The translations under genes were made by a program, and so were the position numbers. A model generated the notes under the pieces. The model was given only the letters and a program-made list of their open reading frames with translations. It did not search any database and had not been told where the DNA came from. This document shows, piece after piece, positions 8,727 through 16,977 of a DNA stretch of 64,000 nt. The stretch spans positions 1 through 64,000 of the forward strand of contig DATKAE010000122.1 in NCBI GenBank assembly GCA_035498405.1, given 5' to 3'. The first letter of the stretch is position 1, and each line of letters opens with the position of its first letter. Source of the stretch: DATBFU01 sp035498405. GTDB lineage: Bacteria > Acidobacteriota > Thermoanaerobaculia > UBA5066 > Gp7-AA6.

Positions 8727-9901
8727 TCCGGCTTCGCCTAAAACCCGGGCGAGAGGAGTCCGTCCGCCGCCGCCATCCCTGGCTCTTCTCGGGAGCCGTG
8801 GCCTCCCGCGACGGAGACGGTTCGGACGGGTTGGCCGAGGTCATTGCCGCGGACGAACGGCCAGTGGCTCGAGGTGCCTATTCGCCGGACTCGCAGATCC
8901 TCGCGCGCCTCTGGACCTTCGATGGCCGGCCGATCGACGGCGCGCTTCTTCGCGAACGGTTGGCGGCGGCGCGGAGTCTTCGAGAGAAGGTGATCCCCGC
9001 CGGCACGACCGGATACCGCGCGGTGAATTCCGAGGGCGACCTTTGCCCCGGCGTCGTACTCGACATCTTCGGGGACACGGCGATCCTGGAACTCCTGACG
9101 GAGGGAACGGAGAAGTGGCGCTCCGGGCTCGAAGAGGCGGTGCGCGAGGTCTTTGCCGGAAAGCGCCTGCTGGTTCGGCAAAGCGGGACGGGGCGGGATC
9201 GGGGCGGAGCCCCTCTGCCGCGGGAAGGAGGGGCGCAGATCGAGGCGACTCTGGCGCCGTTTCTCGAGAACGGTTTGCGCTTCTTTGCGGATGTGTCCAC
9301 CGGACAGAAGACCGGCTTCTACCTCGACCAGCGCGAGAACCGTGTCCGCCTGCGCGCGCTGGCCGAGGGGAGGACCGTCTTGAATCTCTTCTCCTATTCC
9401 GGCGGGTTCTCGGTTGCGGCGCTTGCCGGCGGCGCCCGACAGGCGGTGGACGTGGATTCTTCTCCCCCCGCGCTGGCGCTCGCTCGCGAGCACCGCCGCG
9501 AGAACCGGCTCCCGGCGCCTCCTGAAGACTTCGTGCAGGAGGACGTCTTCGCCGATCTTCGTCGCCGCGTGGCGGCGCAGGAGTCGTGGGACATCGTCGT
9601 CTGCGACCCTCCGGCCTTCGCCAAGAAGCGAGCGGACATCAACCGGGCGGCGCGCGGCTACAAGGACATCAATCGGCTGGCGATGAAGCTCGTCGCGACG
9701 GGCGGTTGGCTTCTGACCTGCTCGTGCTCGGGCCTGGTCTCCGCCGATCTCTTCCAAAAAATCGTCTTTTCGGCTTCGGTCGAGGCGGGCCGCTCGTTCG
9801 CGATTGCCGCCCGGCAAGGCGCCGGTCCAGATCATCCCGTCTCACTCGACTGCCCGGAGGGGGAATACTTGAAGGGTCTATGGCTCGTGGCGGCCGGCTG
9901 A
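8723..9901 (+). CDS. RlmI-like class I rRNA cytosine methyltransferase
   Basis: A 392-residue protein matching the RlmI/RlmK family, whose known members make m5C in 23S rRNA. The N-terminus is a PUA-like RNA-binding domain (RHPWLFSGAV). A central region has the family block DVSTGQKTGFYLDQREN, then the Rossmann fold with SAM site LNLFSYSGGFSVAAL and the VVCDPPAFAKK catalytic motif, ending with LLTCSCSG. The length agrees with E. coli RlmI (396). The start is TTG 8723, overlapping the kinase stop, because conserved sequence (IRLRLKPGRE) begins immediately after it and no ATG is near. Confidence 0.88.
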   Translation: MIRLRLKPGREESVRRRHPWLFSGAVASRDGDGSDGLAEVIAADERPVARGAYSPDSQILARLWTFDGRPIDGALLRERLAAARSLREKVIPAGTTGYRAVNSEGDLCPGVVLDIFGDTAILELLTEGTEKWRSGLEEAVREVFAGKRLLVRQSGTGRDRGGAPLPREGGAQIEATLAPFLENGLRFFADVSTGQKTGFYLDQRENRVRLRALAEGRTVLNLFSYSGGFSVAALAGGARQAVDVDSSPPALALAREHRRENRLPAPPEDFVQEDVFADLRRRVAAQESWDIVVCDPPAFAKKRADINRAARGYKDINRLAMKLVATGGWLLTCSCSGLVSADLFQKIVFSASVEAGRSFAIAARQGAGPDHPVSLDCPEGEYLKGLWLVAAG

Positions 9902-9997
9902 GGACTCTCTCGTGTTGACCCATCGGCGCGGGAGTATCCCAATCGCGGCGGATTGCCGGGACGGCGAGAGCCGGCAGTCACGCTCGCTGCCTCCACG

Positions 9998-11131
9998 GTG
10001 ACGGCCAGAGACCGGCTCGCGATCCTCGGTCCCGCGCCTCCCGACCGCGGCGGAATCGCGCGGGAGACGGCGCTGCTTGCCGACGAGCTGTCGCGGCGCG
10101 GACCGGTCTCTTACTTCACCTTTTCTCGGGGCTACCCGCGCTGGCTCGATCCGAGACGGTTTGCCGAGTTTCGGACCTCGGATGCTTCCCCCGCCGTGCC
10201 GGTCCTCGATTGGCGGTCGCCGGTCTCCTGGCGAAGGACCGCTGCGGACATTGCGAGCCAGGGACCCGCCGCGTTGCTCGTTCCCTGGTGGACGGCGTTC
10301 TGGGGAGTGCCGGTGCGGACGGTCTTGCGGCGGGTCGGGCGGATCGACCCATCGGTCCGGCGCGTTCTGATCTGCCACAACATCGAAGATCACGAGGCGA
10401 CCGCCCTGCATCGCTTCCTTTCGCTCGGCGCATTTCAGGCGGCAGATGCCTTTTTCGTTCACTCCGAGTCGGCTCGGCAGAGCCTCGCGCGGCTCCTGCC
10501 CCGGCACCCGGTGGCCGTCCACCCCCTGCCCTCGACCGAGATCGAGCTTCCCGAGCGGCAAGCCGCGCGGAGACGTCTGGGCATCGACCGTCCCTTGGTG
10601 CTCTTCCTCGGCCTCGTGCGGCGTTACAAGGGAGTGGAGGTGCTGCTCTCCGCAGCGCCGCGAATCGTGCGGGAAACGGGGGCGCTCCTCGCGATCGTGG
10701 GGGAGAGCTTCCCCGACGCCGAGGACCTCGAGCGTCAGTGGCGCGACAGCCCCGTGCGCGACCAAATTCTGCGCCGCGATGCGTACGTCGCCGAGGAAGA
10801 GATGGCCGACTGGCTCGCGGCGTGCGATGTCCTCGTGCTGCCATACCGGAAGATCTCCGGCAGCGCGATGGCGGCCCGGGCCCTGGCGGCCCGTCGTCCG
10901 ATGGCGGCCTCGCGTGTTGGTTCGCTCGCCGAGACCGTCGTCCGGGGCGTCACGGGAGAGCTCTTCGAGCCGGGCGACGCCGAGGGCCTCGCCCTCGCCG
11001 TCGCGACGATTCTTTCGCGGGGCGTCGAAGCGTATGCCCCGGGTCTGGACGAGGCGGCGCGCCGAACCTCGTGGCCGAGCTACGCGGCGGCGCTCCGCTC
11101 TCTCATCGCATCGGTCGACGCGAACGGCTGA
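9998..11131 (+). CDS. Glycosyltransferase family 4
   Basis: A protein of about 377 residues with the GT-B fold of family 4 (GT4) glycosyltransferases. The N-terminal half starts LAILGPAPPDRGGIARE, with the Gly-rich acceptor-side loop. The C-terminal half has LVLFLGLVRRYKGVEVLL, the VLPYRKISGSAMAARALAA donor-binding region and TGELFEPGD. Donor and acceptor sugars cannot be told from sequence. Start is uncertain: GTG 9998 begins nearest to conserved sequence, TTG 9953 would add 15 residues, and neither has a clear ribosome site. No polysaccharide cluster surrounds it. Confidence 0.8.
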   Translation: MTARDRLAILGPAPPDRGGIARETALLADELSRRGPVSYFTFSRGYPRWLDPRRFAEFRTSDASPAVPVLDWRSPVSWRRTAADIASQGPAALLVPWWTAFWGVPVRTVLRRVGRIDPSVRRVLICHNIEDHEATALHRFLSLGAFQAADAFFVHSESARQSLARLLPRHPVAVHPLPSTEIELPERQAARRRLGIDRPLVLFLGLVRRYKGVEVLLSAAPRIVRETGALLAIVGESFPDAEDLERQWRDSPVRDQILRRDAYVAEEEMADWLAACDVLVLPYRKISGSAMAARALAARRPMAASRVGSLAETVVRGVTGELFEPGDAEGLALAVATILSRGVEAYAPGLDEAARRTSWPSYAAALRSLIASVDANG

Positions 11132-11163
11132 GAGCGGACCTGCAGTTATACTGCGGCTCCCCT

Positions 11164-12336
11164 ATGAATCTGGATCTCACCGAGGAGCAGGCGCTTCTTC
11201 AGTCTTCCGTTCGGCAGTTCGCCGAGGAGCGTGTGCGGCCTCAGGCCGCCGCGATCGACCAGAACGGGCGGTTCCCCCGCGAGTTGTTCGCGGAGGCGGG
11301 GCAACTCGGGCTGGCTGGTGTCTGCGTGCCCGGAGAGTTCGGCGGCGCCGAAATGGACACCGTGTCCTATGCGATCGTGATCGAGGAGATCTCCCGCGCC
11401 TGCGCCAACCTGGGCGTGATCCTTTCGGTGAACAATTCGCTGGTCTGCGATCCCCTCGAGCGGTTTGGGAACGAGGACCAGAAGCGGCGCTTCCTCGACC
11501 CGCTGGCGCGCGGGGAGAAGCTCGGCTGCTTCGCCTTGACCGAGCCCAACGCGGGCTCGGACGCCGCCAATCAGCAGACTCGCGCGATTCGCGACGGCAA
11601 TCAGTACCGCATCTCGGGGCAGAAGGTCTTCATCACGTGTGGAGAAAAGGCCGACGTCTGCCTTCTCTTTGCGATGACCGACCCGGAGAGGAAGGCCCGC
11701 GGCATCTCGGCCTTCCTCGTGGACGCGGAAACGCCGGGCTTCGACCGGTCCCGGCATCAGGTCAAGCTCGGCGTCAACGCGTCGGGCACGGTCGAGATCT
11801 TCTTGACCGACGTGGAGGTGCCCGTCGAGAACCGCCTCGGCTCAGAGGGAGAAGGTTTCAAGATCGCCATGGCGACTCTCGACGGCGGGCGCATCGGGAT
11901 CGCCGCGCAGGCCATCGGGATCGCGACCGAGGCGTACGAGGCGGCTCTGTCCTACGCGAAGGCGCGCAGGGCGTTCGGAAAGGCAATCTCCGAGTTTCAG
12001 GTGATTCGCTTCTACCTGGCCGACATGGCGACCGAGCTCGACGCCGCGCGGTTGCTGGCGAGGCGGGCCGCCGCTGCCAAGGACGCGGCCAAGCGCGGCG
12101 GCGGGCGGTACGGCCTCGAGGCCGCCATCGCCAAGCTGTTCGCGGCGGAGATGGCCCAGCGCGTGACCACGCGCGCGCTGCAGATTCACGGAGGGTATGG
12201 CTACACCAAGGAGTACCCGGTCGAGCGCAACTTTCGCGACGCCCGGATCACGGAGATCTACGAGGGCACGAGCGAGATCCACCGGTTGATCATCGCTCGG
12301 GAGATCTTCAAGGACGCCGGGCTCTCGATCGGCTGA
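11164..12336 (+). CDS. Acyl-CoA dehydrogenase
   Basis: A 390-residue flavoenzyme that introduces the alpha-beta double bond in acyl-CoA, passing electrons to ETF. The N-terminal helical domain (LTEEQALLQSSVRQFAEE), the FAD-binding block CFALTEPNAGSDAANQQT and the C-terminal domain with IHGGYGYTKEYPVER are all present. The catalytic base is Glu367 in IYEGTSEI, the short-chain (butyryl-CoA) type position. It heads a four-gene run with a second, paralogous dehydrogenase. A -10-like TATACT at 11147-11152 lies only 11 bases before ATG, with no Shine-Dalgarno site. Confidence 0.95.
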   Translation: MNLDLTEEQALLQSSVRQFAEERVRPQAAAIDQNGRFPRELFAEAGQLGLAGVCVPGEFGGAEMDTVSYAIVIEEISRACANLGVILSVNNSLVCDPLERFGNEDQKRRFLDPLARGEKLGCFALTEPNAGSDAANQQTRAIRDGNQYRISGQKVFITCGEKADVCLLFAMTDPERKARGISAFLVDAETPGFDRSRHQVKLGVNASGTVEIFLTDVEVPVENRLGSEGEGFKIAMATLDGGRIGIAAQAIGIATEAYEAALSYAKARRAFGKAISEFQVIRFYLADMATELDAARLLARRAAAAKDAAKRGGGRYGLEAAIAKLFAAEMAQRVTTRALQIHGGYGYTKEYPVERNFRDARITEIYEGTSEIHRLIIAREIFKDAGLSIG

Positions 12337-12356
12337 GGAGCGGGCAGAGACACGCC

Positions 12357-13025
12357 ATGGCCCAGACACGCATGTTCCGGGACCGCGTGGTCTCGATGGA
12401 ACAGACCCTGGAGGGCGGAGAAAAGCATCTGGAGCTGCTCAAGGCGATTTGCCGCGAGGCGTTTCCGGATTTCCGGTACTCCGAGCATGCTCTCGACCAT
12501 GAAAGGGATCTCTTCGTCGTCACGCTCGAGGCCGGCGATGGCCGTCGCCGGTCTATCGGATGGACGCGGATGATGCTGTTCGATGCGGAACGGCTTCCTG
12601 CCCTGGCCGCGGAGCCCGACGGTCCACTGCGCGCGAAGCTGGTCGGGTTCCTGCGCGACCGCGGGAGCCGCCCGGAGATCGTCGTGACCTTCCGCCATCT
12701 CGAGACGGGGTGGACGGACACGCCCGAGCCGCGTGTCTCGCGGCGCCGCCGCAAGCGGGGCGGGGGTCGGGGCGGAGGGCAGACGCCCTCGCCGGAGAAG
12801 GCAACTCCGGGCCGCCCGGGAGCGCCGCGCGCCGCCGAAGCCCCGCCGGTGCGCCCGCCGGCCGGATCGGCCCGGCCCGGCCCGGCGCCGGCGGGCCAGA
12901 GACCCGCGGGTGCACCGGCGGTGGCGGGAGCGCCGCGCCCTGCCGGGCCGCGACGTCGCTTCCGGCGCCGCCGCCGCGGCCGCGGGGGCGGGACCCCTCC
13001 CTCCGGAGCGCCGCGTCCCTCATGA
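12357..13025 (+). CDS. Uncharacterised protein with Pro/Ala/Arg-rich tail
   Basis: A 222-residue protein that I do not recognise. The first 130 residues look folded (FPDFRYSEHALDHERDLFVVTLEAG, IGWTRMMLFDAERLP, RPEIVVTFRHLE). The last 90 are low-complexity, rich in Pro, Ala, Gly and Arg, and end with a very basic run (RRRFRRRRRGRGGG) that could bind RNA or other polyanions. The gene lies 20 bases after one acyl-CoA dehydrogenase, and its stop overlaps the start of the next (ATGA), so it is co-transcribed with fatty-acid enzymes. No membrane segment or signal peptide is seen. The coding call rests on operon position and a well-placed GAGGAG ribosome site. Confidence 0.75.
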   Translation: MAQTRMFRDRVVSMEQTLEGGEKHLELLKAICREAFPDFRYSEHALDHERDLFVVTLEAGDGRRRSIGWTRMMLFDAERLPALAAEPDGPLRAKLVGFLRDRGSRPEIVVTFRHLETGWTDTPEPRVSRRRRKRGGGRGGGQTPSPEKATPGRPGAPRAAEAPPVRPPAGSARPGPAPAGQRPAGAPAVAGAPRPAGPRRRFRRRRRGRGGGTPPSGAPRPS

Positions 13026-14170
13026 ACTTCGAGCCGACCGAAGATCAGGCCCGCATCCGAGATGCGGTCCGCCAGTTCGCCGAGACCGAGATCGGTCCGG
13101 GTGTCGCCCAGCGGGAGAGCCGCGGAGAGTTTCCGAAGGAGATTCTGCGCCGGCTCGGCGAAATGGGGATCTTGGGAATGATGGTTCCGGAAGAGTACGG
13201 GGGGGCCGGCGCCGATGCGCTCTCCTACATCCTTGCCGTCGAAGAGCTGGCCCGTGTTTGTGCGTCGACCGCCGTCATCGTCTCGGTCAACAACTCCGTG
13301 GTCTGCTACCCGATCTGGAAGTTCGGCTCAGAGCAACAACAGCGGACGATCTTGACGGAGCTCGCTTCGGGGCGCGCGCTCGGCGCCTACGCGCTGACCG
13401 AGCCCCAGTCGGGCTCCGACGCGGCGAATCAGAAGACGCGCGCCGTGCGGGACGGCGGCGATTACGTCCTTGACGGCGCCAAGGCTTGGATCACCAATGC
13501 CGGAGAGGCGAAATGGTACGTCGTGATGGCCATGACGGAGCCTGCTCTCGGCACCCGAGGGATCACGGCGTTTCTCGTTTCGGCCGAGGACCGCGGCCTT
13601 CGCGTGGGCGCGCCGGAAGACAAGATGGGCCTGCGGGCCTCGAAGACCGCGGCGCTCTATCTGGAAGGCGTGCGGATACCGGTGGCGCGGCGCCTCGGTG
13701 AGGAGGGCCAGGGCTTTTCGATCGCCATGGCGACGCTCGACCATTCGCGAATCGGCATCGCGGCTCAGGGCATCGGGATCGCTCGCGCGTGCTATGAGGC
13801 GTCGGTCGACTACGCGGCGACCCGCGAGACCTTCGGCCGCAAGCTCGCGGAGCACGAGGCCATCGCATTCCAGATCGCCGACATGAAACTCCGGATCGAA
13901 GCGGCGCGATGGCTGACCTACCGCGCGGCTCTCCACTCGGAGCGGCCCGAGCTGCGGCACTCGAAGGAAAGCTCCATGGCGAAGGTCTACGCGACCGAGG
14001 CGGCCAACACGATCGCGGCGCAGGCGGTGCAGATCTTCGGCGGCTACGGCTACTCGCGGGAGTACGCCGTCGAGCGCTACTATCGGGACGCGCGCGTGAC
14101 GACGATCTACGAGGGCACGAGCGAGATCCAGCGGATCGTCATCTCCAAGAACTTGATCGCCGGACGATGA
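13022..14170 (+). CDS. Acyl-CoA dehydrogenase (second copy)
   Basis: A 382-residue acyl-CoA dehydrogenase paralogous to the one at 11164. It has PTEDQARIRDAVRQFAE, the FAD block AYALTEPQSGSDAANQKT, the helix pair DKMGLRASKTAALYLEGVRIP and the C-terminal IFGGYGYSREYAVERYYRD. Glu364 in IYEGTSEI is the expected catalytic base. Both ends overlap neighbours by ATGA junctions, which implies coupled translation in one operon. The two enzymes may act on different chain lengths; sequence alone does not say which. Butyryl-CoA-type activity is the family default for this catalytic-residue position. Confidence 0.95.
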   Translation: MNFEPTEDQARIRDAVRQFAETEIGPGVAQRESRGEFPKEILRRLGEMGILGMMVPEEYGGAGADALSYILAVEELARVCASTAVIVSVNNSVVCYPIWKFGSEQQQRTILTELASGRALGAYALTEPQSGSDAANQKTRAVRDGGDYVLDGAKAWITNAGEAKWYVVMAMTEPALGTRGITAFLVSAEDRGLRVGAPEDKMGLRASKTAALYLEGVRIPVARRLGEEGQGFSIAMATLDHSRIGIAAQGIGIARACYEASVDYAATRETFGRKLAEHEAIAFQIADMKLRIEAARWLTYRAALHSERPELRHSKESSMAKVYATEAANTIAAQAVQIFGGYGYSREYAVERYYRDARVTTIYEGTSEIQRIVISKNLIAGR

Positions 14171-14661
14171 ACGACGACGCCGAGCGCCCGGAAGCGATCG
14201 AGGAGACCGGGACCTCCGAAGCCGCGGGCACCGAGGCTTCGGAACCCGTCGGGGTTTCTTCCGCGGCTCCGGCCCGGACGGAGGAGCCGCCCGAAGAGTC
14301 GCGCGGCGGTCCGACGCCTCCCGATTCGACGCCTGCCGCCCGCGCTCCGGCACCGCCGTCTCCGGCACGGCCGCGCCCGGCGCTGTCCGAAAGCCAGGAG
14401 CCCCTTTATCGAGAGGCGGGAGGGTTTCGCCTGCGCCTGGAACCTGCGGATCTAGCCAGGCTTCGGGAGCTGCCCGGCGCCAAGGGACGCACGGACCAGG
14501 AACTCGGCGAAGAGTTCTTCGAGAAACAAGCCGAACGTTTCGTTCAGTCCCTCGCGGAAGACGTCACGCCGCCCGCCGAGGTGCGGGTGGTCGTGGATCC
14601 GTACTCCCGGCAGGTCTTCCTCGCGATTGAACGGACGATCCGTTCGATCCTGAGTTTCTAG
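14167..14661 (+). CDS. Uncharacterised protein with a domain shared by its neighbour
   Basis: A 164-residue protein of unknown function. Residues 1-80 are an acidic, Pro/Ala/Glu-rich low-complexity region. The last 85 residues form a compact domain (GFRLRLEPADLARLRELP, EEFFEKQAERFVQSLAED, VRVVVDPYSRQVFLAIE). This domain aligns without gaps to the product of the converging gene at 14687-14977. The start ATG overlaps the dehydrogenase stop (ATGA), making this the fourth gene of the acyl-CoA dehydrogenase operon. No catalytic motif, signal peptide or membrane helix is visible. Confidence 0.8.
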   Translation: MNDDAERPEAIEETGTSEAAGTEASEPVGVSSAAPARTEEPPEESRGGPTPPDSTPAARAPAPPSPARPRPALSESQEPLYREAGGFRLRLEPADLARLRELPGAKGRTDQELGEEFFEKQAERFVQSLAEDVTPPAEVRVVVDPYSRQVFLAIERTIRSILSF

Positions 14662-14679
14662 CAGGCTTCCGCAGCCTGC
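14661..14679. terminator. Hairpin between converging genes
   Basis: GCAGGCT (14661-14667), loop TCCGC and AGCCTGC (14673-14679) make a perfect 7-bp stem starting at the last base of the upstream stop codon. It sits in the 25-base gap between two converging genes and probably serves both strands. No strong T run follows on either side. Confidence 0.5.
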
Positions 14680-14686
14680 CAGGCGA

Positions 14687-14977
14687 TCAGAGGTCCGCGC
14701 TGAAGAGGAGCGTGTCTCCTCGATAGAAGTGCGTTTTTCGCTGATGCGAGTCGACCCGGATCTCCACGGGGCCGGGAGCCGTCCGCGCGTCCGCGAGGTT
14801 CTCGGCCCAGCGCTCGGCGCGGAAGCGCAGGAACTCGTCGGCCAGGGCCGGCTCCTCCTTCAGTTCGAAGTCGGGAAGGCCCTTCAAGCGAGCGACCTCG
14901 GCGTGGGGCAGCCGGAAGACGTAGCCCGAGCGTTCGATCGTGTAGGCGGCCCCACTCCCCGTCCTCCCCGTCGTCAT
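14687..14977 (-). CDS. Small uncharacterised protein, paralogue of the facing gene
   Basis: A 96-residue protein without signal peptide or membrane helix. Almost the whole length aligns to the C-terminal domain of the 164-residue protein at 14167 (for example SGYVFRLPHAEVARLKGLP, DEFLRFRAERWAENLAD, VEIRVDSHQRK). By eye about 23 of 71 positions are identical with no gaps, so both belong to one uncharacterised family. The gene converges on the dehydrogenase operon and diverges from the secreted protein at 15019 with 41 bases between start codons. Function unknown. Confidence 0.75.
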   Translation of the reverse strand: MTTGRTGSGAAYTIERSGYVFRLPHAEVARLKGLPDFELKEEPALADEFLRFRAERWAENLADARTAPGPVEIRVDSHQRKTHFYRGDTLLFSADL

Positions 14978-15018
14978 GGAGGGAATTTTATCCAGCGCCG
15001 GGCGTTTTTTCGCCTTCG

Positions 15019-15654
15019 ATGAAAAACTCGCGCTTGCTGCTGGGTCTGCTCGTTTGGGGACTGTGGCACTCCTCCCCGGTTGCTCTGGCGGAGACGTGGC
15101 GGATGGATTTCGATTCCGACGCCGCCGGCCGGCCTCCCGCCTTCCTGGATTTCGAGACGCTCCTGGTACCCGGGCCGGCGAACTGGATGGTGGTGGCCGA
15201 CCGCAATCCGCCCTCGGCGCCGAATCAGGTGACCCAGATCCTGCGCAATCGCCCGCCGGGTTCCATCGCCGTGGCCCTGCGGCGCAACGTCGCGTTGCGG
15301 GACGGCAAGCTGTCGGTTGGGCTCAAGAAACTGACGGCCTCGGCCGGCCTCGTCTTGCGGATGGCCGGACCGAAGGACTTTCTCTTGCTTCTCCTGGACT
15401 GTTCCTCGGGGGAGGCACGGCTGACGTCCTATCGCCACGGCGTGCCGACCGAGCTCGCGCGAGGGAAGGCCGCAATCGATCTGGACTGGGGAATCCTGAG
15501 GGTCGACCTCTCCGGACCGACGGTGTCCGCTTCTTGGAATGAAAAGGAACTGCTCCAGGGACTGGACCCGAAGCCAGCCACGGGTCGCGTGGGGCTGGCG
15601 ACCGAGGGCCCGGGCTTCGCCTCCTTCGACGAGCTCGTGGTCGTGACGCCGTAG
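15019..15654 (+). CDS. Secreted protein with laminin-G/DUF1080-like fold
   Basis: A 211-residue protein with a clear signal peptide (MKNSRLLLGLLVWGLW..., cleavage near VALAET). The mature part has alternating strands ending with PATGRVGLATEGPGFASFDELVV, the closing pattern of concanavalin-like/DUF1080 (3-keto-disaccharide hydrolase-like) domains. It also has NWMVVADRNPPSAPNQV near its start, as in proteins of that group. No catalytic residues can be assigned. It is likely a periplasmic or surface carbohydrate-related protein; this is inference from fold pattern. It stands alone, between divergent and converging genes. Confidence 0.7.
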   Translation: MKNSRLLLGLLVWGLWHSSPVALAETWRMDFDSDAAGRPPAFLDFETLLVPGPANWMVVADRNPPSAPNQVTQILRNRPPGSIAVALRRNVALRDGKLSVGLKKLTASAGLVLRMAGPKDFLLLLLDCSSGEARLTSYRHGVPTELARGKAAIDLDWGILRVDLSGPTVSASWNEKELLQGLDPKPATGRVGLATEGPGFASFDELVVVTP

Positions 15655-15716
15655 AGAGGCTCGCCGCGGTCCCAGGGCGGCCGTCCCGTCCGGCCGGGCG
15701 CAAGAGCGCCGTGACC

Positions 15717-16859
15717 TCAGCCCGGCGCCACGGAGGCCGCGTAGCGGAATCGTCCCTTTTCGATTCTCAAGATCACTGCCGGCTTGACCGGGTTGCGCTC
15801 CGGGTCGAACGTGATCGTGCCGGTCACCCCGCGGAAGCCGGCGGTTTCGGCGAGCGCGTCGCGAACGCGTTTGCCCTCCGTCGAGCCGGCCCTCTGGATT
15901 GCATCCGCGATGAGCCGGGCGGCGTCGTAGGACAGGGCGGCGATCGAATCGGGTTCGCTTCCGTAGGCCCGCCGGTAGGAGGCCACGAAGGCGGCAACGG
16001 CGGGCGAGGGCTCGTCGACCGAGTAGTGATTGGAGAGATACGCGCCCTCCATGGCCGCGCCTCCGATCTCGACGAGCTTCGGCGAATCCCATCCGTCGGC
16101 TCCCAACAGTGTCGCCGACACGCCGAGCGCCCGCGCCTGCCGGGCGATCAGACCCACGTCGGTGTAGTAGCCGGGAAGGAAGAGCACGTCGGGGCGAAGG
16201 GGTTCGATCGCCGTCAGCTGCGCCGAGAAGTCGCTGTCGCCCTCGGAGTACTTGAGCTCCGCGGCGATGCGCCCGCCGGCGGCGGTGAAATCGTGCCGGA
16301 ACGCTTCCGCCAGGCCGACGCTGTAGTCGCTTCGCGCGTCGACGAGCATCGCCGCGGTCTCGGCGCGGAGGTTCTTGCGAGCAAAGGCCGCGAGCGCCCG
16401 ACCCTGCGCGGCGTCGGTGAAGCAGACGCGAAAGATGTAGTCCCCCTTCTTCGTGACGTCGACGTTGGTCGAGGAGGGGGAGACCATCGGCACTCGGTAA
16501 CTCTGCGCGATGGGCGCCGCCGCGAGTGATCGCGAAGAGGCGTTTTCGCCGATCAACGCGACGACATGATCCCGCGTGATCAGCTTCGAAACGGCCGAGG
16601 CCGCCTCGGCCGGCTCGTTGCGATCGTCCTCCACGTGCAGGTCGAGGCGCTCGCCGAGGACGCCTCCGGCGCGGTTGATCTCGGCGATGGCCAGGCGCGC
16701 GCCGTCCCGGCCGGAGAGGGCAAAGGTGGCCTGCGGCCCGGTCAGGGCTCCGTAGAGGCCGATCGGAATTCCCTGCGCCGCGGGTCCCTTCTCCTCCGAG
16801 CATCTCGACAGTCCGAACAGAGCGAGGAGAACCCCCGCAACGGAGACGGTGCGCGGCAC
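15717..16859 (-). CDS. Branched-chain amino acid-type ABC substrate-binding protein
   Basis: A 380-residue periplasmic-binding protein of the LivJ/LivK type. From GTG 16857-16859 it has a short hydrophobic signal (VSVAGVLLALFGLSRC); the Cys suggests a lipoprotein, but Arg just before it is atypical. The mature domain has IPIGLYGALTGPQA, INRAGGVLGERLDL, VALIGENASSRSLAAAPIA and GTITFDPERNPVKPAVIL, all family-typical. No permease or ATPase of the Liv system is nearby, so its transporter partner is elsewhere or it serves sensing. A longer frame upstream would run into the divergent lpdA leader and is less likely. Confidence 0.85.
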   Translation of the reverse strand: MPRTVSVAGVLLALFGLSRCSEEKGPAAQGIPIGLYGALTGPQATFALSGRDGARLAIAEINRAGGVLGERLDLHVEDDRNEPAEAASAVSKLITRDHVVALIGENASSRSLAAAPIAQSYRVPMVSPSSTNVDVTKKGDYIFRVCFTDAAQGRALAAFARKNLRAETAAMLVDARSDYSVGLAEAFRHDFTAAGGRIAAELKYSEGDSDFSAQLTAIEPLRPDVLFLPGYYTDVGLIARQARALGVSATLLGADGWDSPKLVEIGGAAMEGAYLSNHYSVDEPSPAVAAFVASYRRAYGSEPDSIAALSYDAARLIADAIQRAGSTEGKRVRDALAETAGFRGVTGTITFDPERNPVKPAVILRIEKGRFRYAASVAPG

Positions 16860-16977
16860 GGCGGGGATTCTACGCAGAAAGCCGCTTCGTGTGTCGGGGC
16901 GCCGCCCCGGGGCTCGCGCTCCTCCTTTGTGGGAGCGCGCCCGGCCTGATACGCTACGCCGCTTCGCTGGAGAACAA

